From positions 96,622,001-96,686,000 of the forward strand of contig NC_091117.1 of the NCBI RefSeq assembly GCF_040183065.1: a DNA stretch of 64,000 bases, read 5' to 3'. Made by a program: the position numbers and the translations under genes. The DNA is from Periplaneta americana (lineage: Eukaryota > Arthropoda > Insecta > Blattodea > Blattidae). The notes under the pieces were generated by a model. That model was not told the origin of the DNA. It made no database searches and saw only the letters and a list, made by a program, of their open reading frames with translations. This document shows positions 56,941 through 64,000 of the stretch, piece by piece; position 1 is the first letter of the stretch, and the number at the start of each line of letters is the position of its first letter.

Positions 56941-57913
56941 GTATCACATCACATCACATCACATCACATCGCATCGCATCGTATCACATCATGTATCATG
57001 TATCATATCTTAAAATAGTCTGTATCATATCGATGGTGTTCAGGAAAAAGAGCTTAATGTGACCATTTTTGCTGCAATTAGTGTAATTAATTGGATTGAG
57101 TTGAGTTGTATCGTATCATATCATATCATATCATATCATATCATATCATATCATATCATATCATATCATATCATATCATATCATATCATATCGTATCATA
57201 TCATGTAATGTCATATCATATATCATATCTTAAATTAGTCTGTATCATATCGATGGTGTTCAAGAAAAAGGGCGTAACACCCACTTTTTAAATGTGACCA
57301 TTTTTGCTGTAATTAGTGTAATTAATTGGATTGGGTTGAGTTGTATCATATCATATCATGTCATACCATATCATGTAATGTCATATCATATATCATATCT
57401 CAAATTAGTCTGCATCATATCGATGGTGTTCAGGAAAAGGGACTTAACACAAACTTTTTAAAGGTGACCATTTTTGCTGCAATTAGTGTAATTAGTTAAA
57501 ATTTAATTACAAAACGTGAAGAAATGTTCTTTCGCGTAATTATTATGTTCACATTCTTTCATATAAATTAACTAATAATAATTAGTTAAAATGTAATTAC
57601 AGTTCTGAAAAATGTTTCTTTTGTGGGATAAGCCCTTTTATCTTAACACCGTCGAAATCACACCATATCATATCATATATGAAGGAATGGTGAATGGGAG
57701 AAAAGTTCCGGACAGAAGAAATCAGATGATAGACGACATTAAGATTTATATGCATCATATACGCAGACTAAGAGGCAGAAAATAGGAGAGATTGAAGAAA
57801 GCTGGGTTTGCAGTGAAAGACCTATCTTTCGGGCAGGAAATTATGAATTAATGATTAAATGAATGAATGATGTCATATCATGTTTATTATCATATCATAT
57901 CATATTGTATCAT

Positions 57914-57956
<43 letters not shown>

Positions 57957-58130
57957 TAGCATAGCATATATATCATATCATATATCATATCATATATCAT
58001 ATCATATATCATATCATATCATATCATATCATATCATATCATATCATATCATATCATATCATATCATATCATATCATGTCATATCATATACCATTTCATA
58101 TCATATGGCTGTATTATATATCATAACATA
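56941..58130. repeat. (ATATC)n pentanucleotide arrays in longer tandem units, with an (AT)n run
   Basis: Pentamer blocks at 56941-56995 (mostly CACAT), 57105-57200, 57345-57385 and 57885-58110. The first three are separated by about 110-bp blocks sharing TCTGTATCATATCGATGGTG and GTGACCATTTTTGCTGCAAT, near 57010, 57240 and 57410, so pentamer plus block form a higher-order unit. An (AT)n run is at 57917-57953. The array ends about 20 bp from the splice donor at 58152. Confidence 0.95.
57680..57870 (+). pseudogene. LINE 3' scrap (same family as 14600 and 50770)
   Basis: EGMVNGRKVPDRRNQMIDDI-like reading, then AGGCAGAAAATAGGAGAGAT and CAGTGAAAGACC, followed by an ATGA-rich tail. Non-coding now. 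Confidence 0.65.
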
Positions 58131-58152
58131 TATCACTTTCAAAATTACTTAC

Positions 58153-58275
58153 CCATGTTATCTTTGGAAATGTCGTATCTGTCGCCATCTGAATCTGGAT
58201 GTTTGTAGCCAGGACCGTTAGCATAACTCAGTGTAGAATATGGGTGAGAATCTACTGAAGACACTCCGCTAATTC
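58153..58275 (-). CDS. alkaline phosphatase, internal exon (41 codons)
   Basis: The minus strand, after ATTATCCAG (AG at 58277-58276), reads ISGVSSVDSHPYSTLSYANG, then PGYKHPDSDGDRYDISKDNM, and ends at a donor GTAAGT (58152-58147). Y-x-TL-x-YANGPGY is conserved in animal alkaline phosphatases just upstream of the zinc-ligand motif. The exon starts with two bases of a split codon (GA) and ends with one (G), which pairs with CG of the next exon to give GCG, Ala. No upstream exon was found to 64000, so the next intron exceeds 5.7 kb or runs out of the window. Confidence 0.88.
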
Positions 58276-58933
58276 CTGGATAATATCAGAAGAGAGAAGG
58301 ATTTGATTAAATCATCAGTCCTCCAGTGAGGGGACCACAAGAATCCTGAATACGGAGCAGTTATGTTTTTCTGATCGTTAATGAAAAAACATATTAAATT
58401 TTGAATTTGGGATTCGCTCGATGCCAAAATGTCATATTGACAAAATTATCTTTCTTAAAAATATGAATGATATTGGATAATATGAGAAGCCCATTTGCAA
58501 AACCAGCTAATTGCAAGTGAGATGAATTTTGGCAAATGAGGAAAATCGTGAAAAAGCTTATCCACAGACGCTAGAGGCATGATTTGTAGTTTAAATAATG
58601 GGAAGCTCAGAAATATATGATTAATAGGTAATTAGTTATTTTATATATTAATTTGCAAATAGCAGGTTTTGCAGCCGAATAGAGCAGTTAGCAGGATTTG
58701 TAACTCTGTAGGTAGCCATATTAATGATACATTAGTTTGCAAAATCTGGTATTTGACCAATGTTAGCATTTTATCTGGAAATAAATTGACGGTAGAAGAG
58801 AACATTCTTATTTTCGTTACATACCTAAATATTATTAAACACACAGACAAATACTGCACTACTAAAAAGTATAAAAGGAGGAAAGGATACTAATATTATA
58901 GTTTGAATATTTCCTTATATACTACTGTTTGTA

Positions 58934-59649
58934 AAATGTGCAACACCCAGAAAGAATGGCCCGAACGACTCCAAACTCGGGAGATATGTAGAACACCAAT
59001 AATTGATTAAGTTTCCAGAGAGGTGGCATACACATAGACCCAACAGTGACGTCTCTTGTCACCACCAAGGTCAGTGTTATGCCTTGCTCAGTCAGAGCAG
59101 AGCTTCCAAACGACGTGGAAACATGAAAGCTAGTGCAGGTGTGCCTCGTCGCAGTGAAAGGGCGCAATAACAGCACGTGAGTGAGTTCGAACGGAGCAGA
59201 ATGGTTGGTCTGCGGGAAGCAGGTTTGTTATACCGTGACATTTCGACTCGTACAGGGATATGGCGAGGATTGTGCAAGCCTTCTTCGAAGACGATGGGTA
59301 TCACTGCTTCCTTGGCCTGCACGTTCGCCAGACATGTCAGCCATCGAACATGTCTGGGATATGGTTGGTCGGCAACTTTTTCGTCATGGTCCTCCAGCAC
59401 CCATTCTTGACGCTTTATGGACTCGCATACAAACTGCGTGGAGGAAGATTCCCCAGGAACATATCCAGGCCCTCTTTCATTCCATGCCACGACGCTTAGA
59501 GGCTCTGACTGCAACGCATGAAGGCTTCACTCCATACTGAAATCTCACGGTCACAGATCAGGTACAGTTCTTTCGTGTATTGTTATGTACCTAATCTGTG
59601 GTATCAATTTCATTTCAGTCACATGTATCCTTCTTGGTGTTGCAATTTC
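58934..59649 (+). mobile_element. Tc1-like element, internally deleted, 716 bp
   Basis: The ends share TGCAACACC followed by C/A-AGAA-A/G-GA in inverted orientation. TA is at 58932-58933 and 59650-59651. It contains the two ends of a Tc1 transposase gene joined without the middle. Confidence 0.82.
59181..59540 (+). pseudogene. Tc1 transposase, middle deleted
   Basis: The N-terminal remnant reads FERSRMVGLREAGLLYRDIS then TRTG, the first DNA-binding helices. It jumps directly to RRRWVSLLPWPARSPDMSAI then EHVWDMVGRQLF, where the Glu of the DDE triad lies in SPDMSAIEHVWD. The C-terminus is HSMPRRLEALTATHEGFTPY and a stop. About 200 residues, including both catalytic Asp, are missing, so this is a non-autonomous deletion derivative. 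Confidence 0.88.
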
Positions 59650-59654
59650 TACAA

Positions 59655-60075
59655 ACATCAATGTAACATAGCAACTTTCAAAATGTCCGGTTCTTCCTCA
59701 TCCATGAGTTCGAAGACTACTACATCCATATGTTCATCCTCATCTTCATTCATGTCTGCAAAAGCAAAGTCGTGCTGTTAGTTGAACATTTCGGTGTAGA
59801 AAGTCAGGTTTGCTTTCCGTAACCAGTCCTCCCCGATGTGCAATTCCAGAGGTCTTTCAATGTCCCTGATTTTTTGCTTCTTTAAGGATGATACCCATTA
59901 GAATGGAGTTTGGAATGTAGTCCTTTCGGAAATATTTACCTTTTTTTGTTTAAACTTTTGGGTTCGCCTTTTCATTGGTACCATTCTCTTCATCATCTGT
60001 ATCTTCTACCTCAACATTAACACAGTTATTGAAACTTGATACATCATATCTATCCTCACTCATTTCGGTAAAAGT
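59655..60075 (-). pseudogene. acidic protein relic, unknown family
   Basis: The minus strand reads MSEDRYDVSSFNNCVNVEVE then DTDDEENGTNEKANPKV, a stop, KGKYFRKDYIPNSILMGIIL, then in another frame DIERPLELHIGEDWLRKANL, then TFYTEMFN, a stop and DFAFADMNEDEDEHMDVVVF. Long runs of plausible coding sequence with a few frameshifts suggest a recently dead gene, probably of the enclosing element. The Tc1 inserted at its end (59649). I do not recognise the family. Confidence 0.4.
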
Positions 60076-60600
60076 CGATAAAACTCCAAGATAATCACAG
60101 TAACAACTTCAAGACTTAACACGCTTAACATAAAAGGTTACAAGACTCCGATAAAGCGCGGGAAGAAACTCTCAGCTGATGTTTTAAAAGCAGCAGCATA
60201 GCCAATTTAATTATACGAGCAAAGAGTAGCTTTATTATCAGCGTCTAATAATATATTATTCGTTATTTTAGTATGCTTAATGTAATCCTTATGAAGATCG
60301 AAATAGCAGCTTTTGCATCCGTAACTCTCAATATGGCCATGTTGTCTCAGTGACATTTAGCAGTTATAGCAAAAGTAAACATGGCATTGTGCAGTTAGCA
60401 GGTATTGCATCCTTACGCTCTCCACACTTAGCAGGTTTTGCATCCGTATGCACTTTTATTTACTAGATTTAAAGGATTTAGAGTTGGATTTGCAACCGAA
60501 TGTATGGCTTATTACGTAGCTAATGACGAACTGAAACCACGGTTACCACTATCTCATTTTTCATTTTTTTTTACAGTTAGCAGGTTTTGCAACTGGGCTA

Positions 60601-61833
60601 CTCATATGTAGTGACTAATGAATTACTAAGAATTTGTAATAGGATGTTTCGTATTTGAAAGACTTTGAATTTTAATATCATAATTGTTTGTAGGTAGACT
60701 GTGCAAGGGAACCTCTCGCTCCAAATAACATACCTCCGACGACCCAGTCTTTATAGTAATCTAATACATAAAACAGCAAAAGTAATGATTAAGTATTTAA
60801 GGTCGTACTGAAATAATTATGACTGCATGGAAACTGAAATGTTACAAAGATTTTCAATCTGACATCACGTAGGCATAAAGGTTTCTTGAAAGAAAATGAA
60901 AGCTGAAGACGCTGTGTTGTACTCAGATAGATCCACAAGTAAATGGGCAGCAATAGTGAGCTGCAGTAGTGTGTCATTCAGCAGTTTTATGAAGAGTTTT
61001 GTTCACACTAAAGTACTAATTTTTACTCCATTTATATTCTATTTTTTATCCACGGAAAATATTAATCTTTTACGAAATCACTCGTTTTATTCACTGAACA
61101 GTCGAACCTCCGTACAACGAAAACCGATAGAACGACGATAATCCCTGTTGTAACGATAAATTTGATTGGTTTCAGCATATTTCCTATGTTCTCAATGAGT
61201 CTGTGTTTCATGGTCCCTTCTCGCCCCGCCAGCTAATTACTGTCTTTGTTCAAAGACTTATTTAATATTAGTTTTTCAACTGCTTCATATAATTATATCG
61301 TATCTCCTTTTCGTGTTTAGAAAAACAGCACATTTCCTATTAAGTCTGCGAAAATGTGTAACAGGTTCTGTTTTCAGATTGGGAATTAATTAACCTAGCA
61401 TTCTACGCTCCAGGAAGAAGGTTTAGTCCTGCAGCCAAATAGGATTGGATTCAGACATGTGCATTTCAAGGGCTTAGTGTGAAACTGAAGTAACTACAAA
61501 AATTGGCTGTTTTAGATTTTTACACAAATCATTAGCAAATTAGTTCTTCTACTTCGACACAAAAATTCGTAACTCAGTTCCGAAGAGGCTTGTATACAGG
61601 GAACGGATTTATATGGACTAAAAATATATGAAATATGTAAATATATATGTAGTTATTTTTACCAAAATATGGAATTAAATATGGATTTTTACCAAAATAT
61701 GGAATTAAATATGGACTTAAAATTATAAAAAAATGACTATGTACGTTAAATATTGGTACATTTTAATCAAACTAAACAAAAAATATAATGGACGTACCTT
61801 ATCTTCCAATGTAGTTTCAACAAAACACAATTT
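60601..61833. other. unannotated; one pogo/Tigger-like end
   Basis: CAGTCGAACCTCCGTACAAC near 61099 resembles the ends of pogo/Tigger elements, but no partner is seen. Otherwise nothing is supported. ATATGGAATTAAATATGG repeats near 61665-61715 belong to the flank of the hAT gene. Confidence 0.4.

Positions 61834-64000
<2,167 letters not shown>

Larger units (their letters stand above)
49192..58152 (-). other. intron of the alkaline phosphatase gene, about 9 kb
   Basis: Bounded by GTAAGT (donor at 58152) and CTCCTCAG (acceptor at 49192). It contains, from left to right, LINE pieces, the TA element copy B, a second LINE with a long-TIR element inside, a GC-rich MITE, a transposon coding scrap, two family-3 SINEs, a dispersed repeat and pentanucleotide arrays. 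The stretch 54000-55420 shows only a solitary hAT-type end (CAGTGTTGCCGATT near 54187) and no gene. Confidence 0.85.
58490..60600 (-). mobile_element. possible element with clustered subterminal GCAAAACCTGCTAA motifs
   Basis: Variants of GCAAAACCTGCTAACTG occur in the plus orientation near 58498 and in the minus orientation near 58661, 58687, 60304, 60393, 60427 and 60575. They cluster at the two sides of a 1.6-kb middle that carries a coding relic and an inserted Tc1. This resembles subterminal transposase-binding repeats. True ends and target duplication were not found. Confidence 0.4.

Noticed and set aside
57106..58221. SYHII repeat proteins
   Set aside because: Pentanucleotide arrays keep several frames open; the last part also crosses real minus-strand exon sequence.

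Overview
This is eukaryotic, AT-rich, intron- and transposon-dominated DNA from an arthropod, most likely a cockroach close to Periplaneta. That assignment is an inference. It rests on several tRNA-derived SINE families and on a LINE ending in a TAAGTAAG tail, which I remember from Periplaneta sequence but could not verify, plus many copies of the octamer TAGGCCTA. Nothing looks prokaryotic: there are no operons, no CRISPR array and no viral gene that I recognise.

Only one host gene is well supported. Two minus-strand exons (58153-58275 and 48986-49191) encode the C-terminal part of an alkaline phosphatase. They join in phase across an intron of about 9 kb filled with repeats. A HARBI1-like exon (47982-48167) is either a host gene piece or a transposon piece. 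The one long intact reading frame (61834-63309, minus) is a BED-finger hAT transposase with all its catalytic residues.

The rest is a stack of mobile elements, many of them definable to the base by inverted repeats and target-site duplications (TSDs). From left to right: SINEs and a Tc1 relic inside an older repeat (1-4.4 kb); a plant-type mariner with Stowaway-like ends (4742-6230); a hAT element (6631-7845); a hAT MITE (8610-8792); a relic of the same hAT family as the intact gene (9.1-9.6 kb); a 917-bp element with an 8-bp TSD (11870-12786); a hAT element with two MITEs inside it (13107-15054); a palindromic MITE (15301-15465); SINEs and microsatellites (18-23 kb); a five-deep nest (22.8-28.6 kb); a hAT element carrying a family with 7-bp TSDs (28704-32467); minisatellites split by a SINE (33-34.4 kb); a 1.93-kb near-perfect palindrome (36356-38284); and paired 1.1-kb TA-flanked elements (43198-44314 and 49538-50660). 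The alkaline phosphatase intron follows, with LINEs, a long-TIR element, SINEs and pentanucleotide arrays. The window ends with a deleted Tc1 inside a possible subterminal-repeat element and then the intact hAT gene.

The elements interact mainly by insertion. Because many boundaries are exact, their relative order can be read directly. All family calls come from motifs read by eye; no database search was possible.
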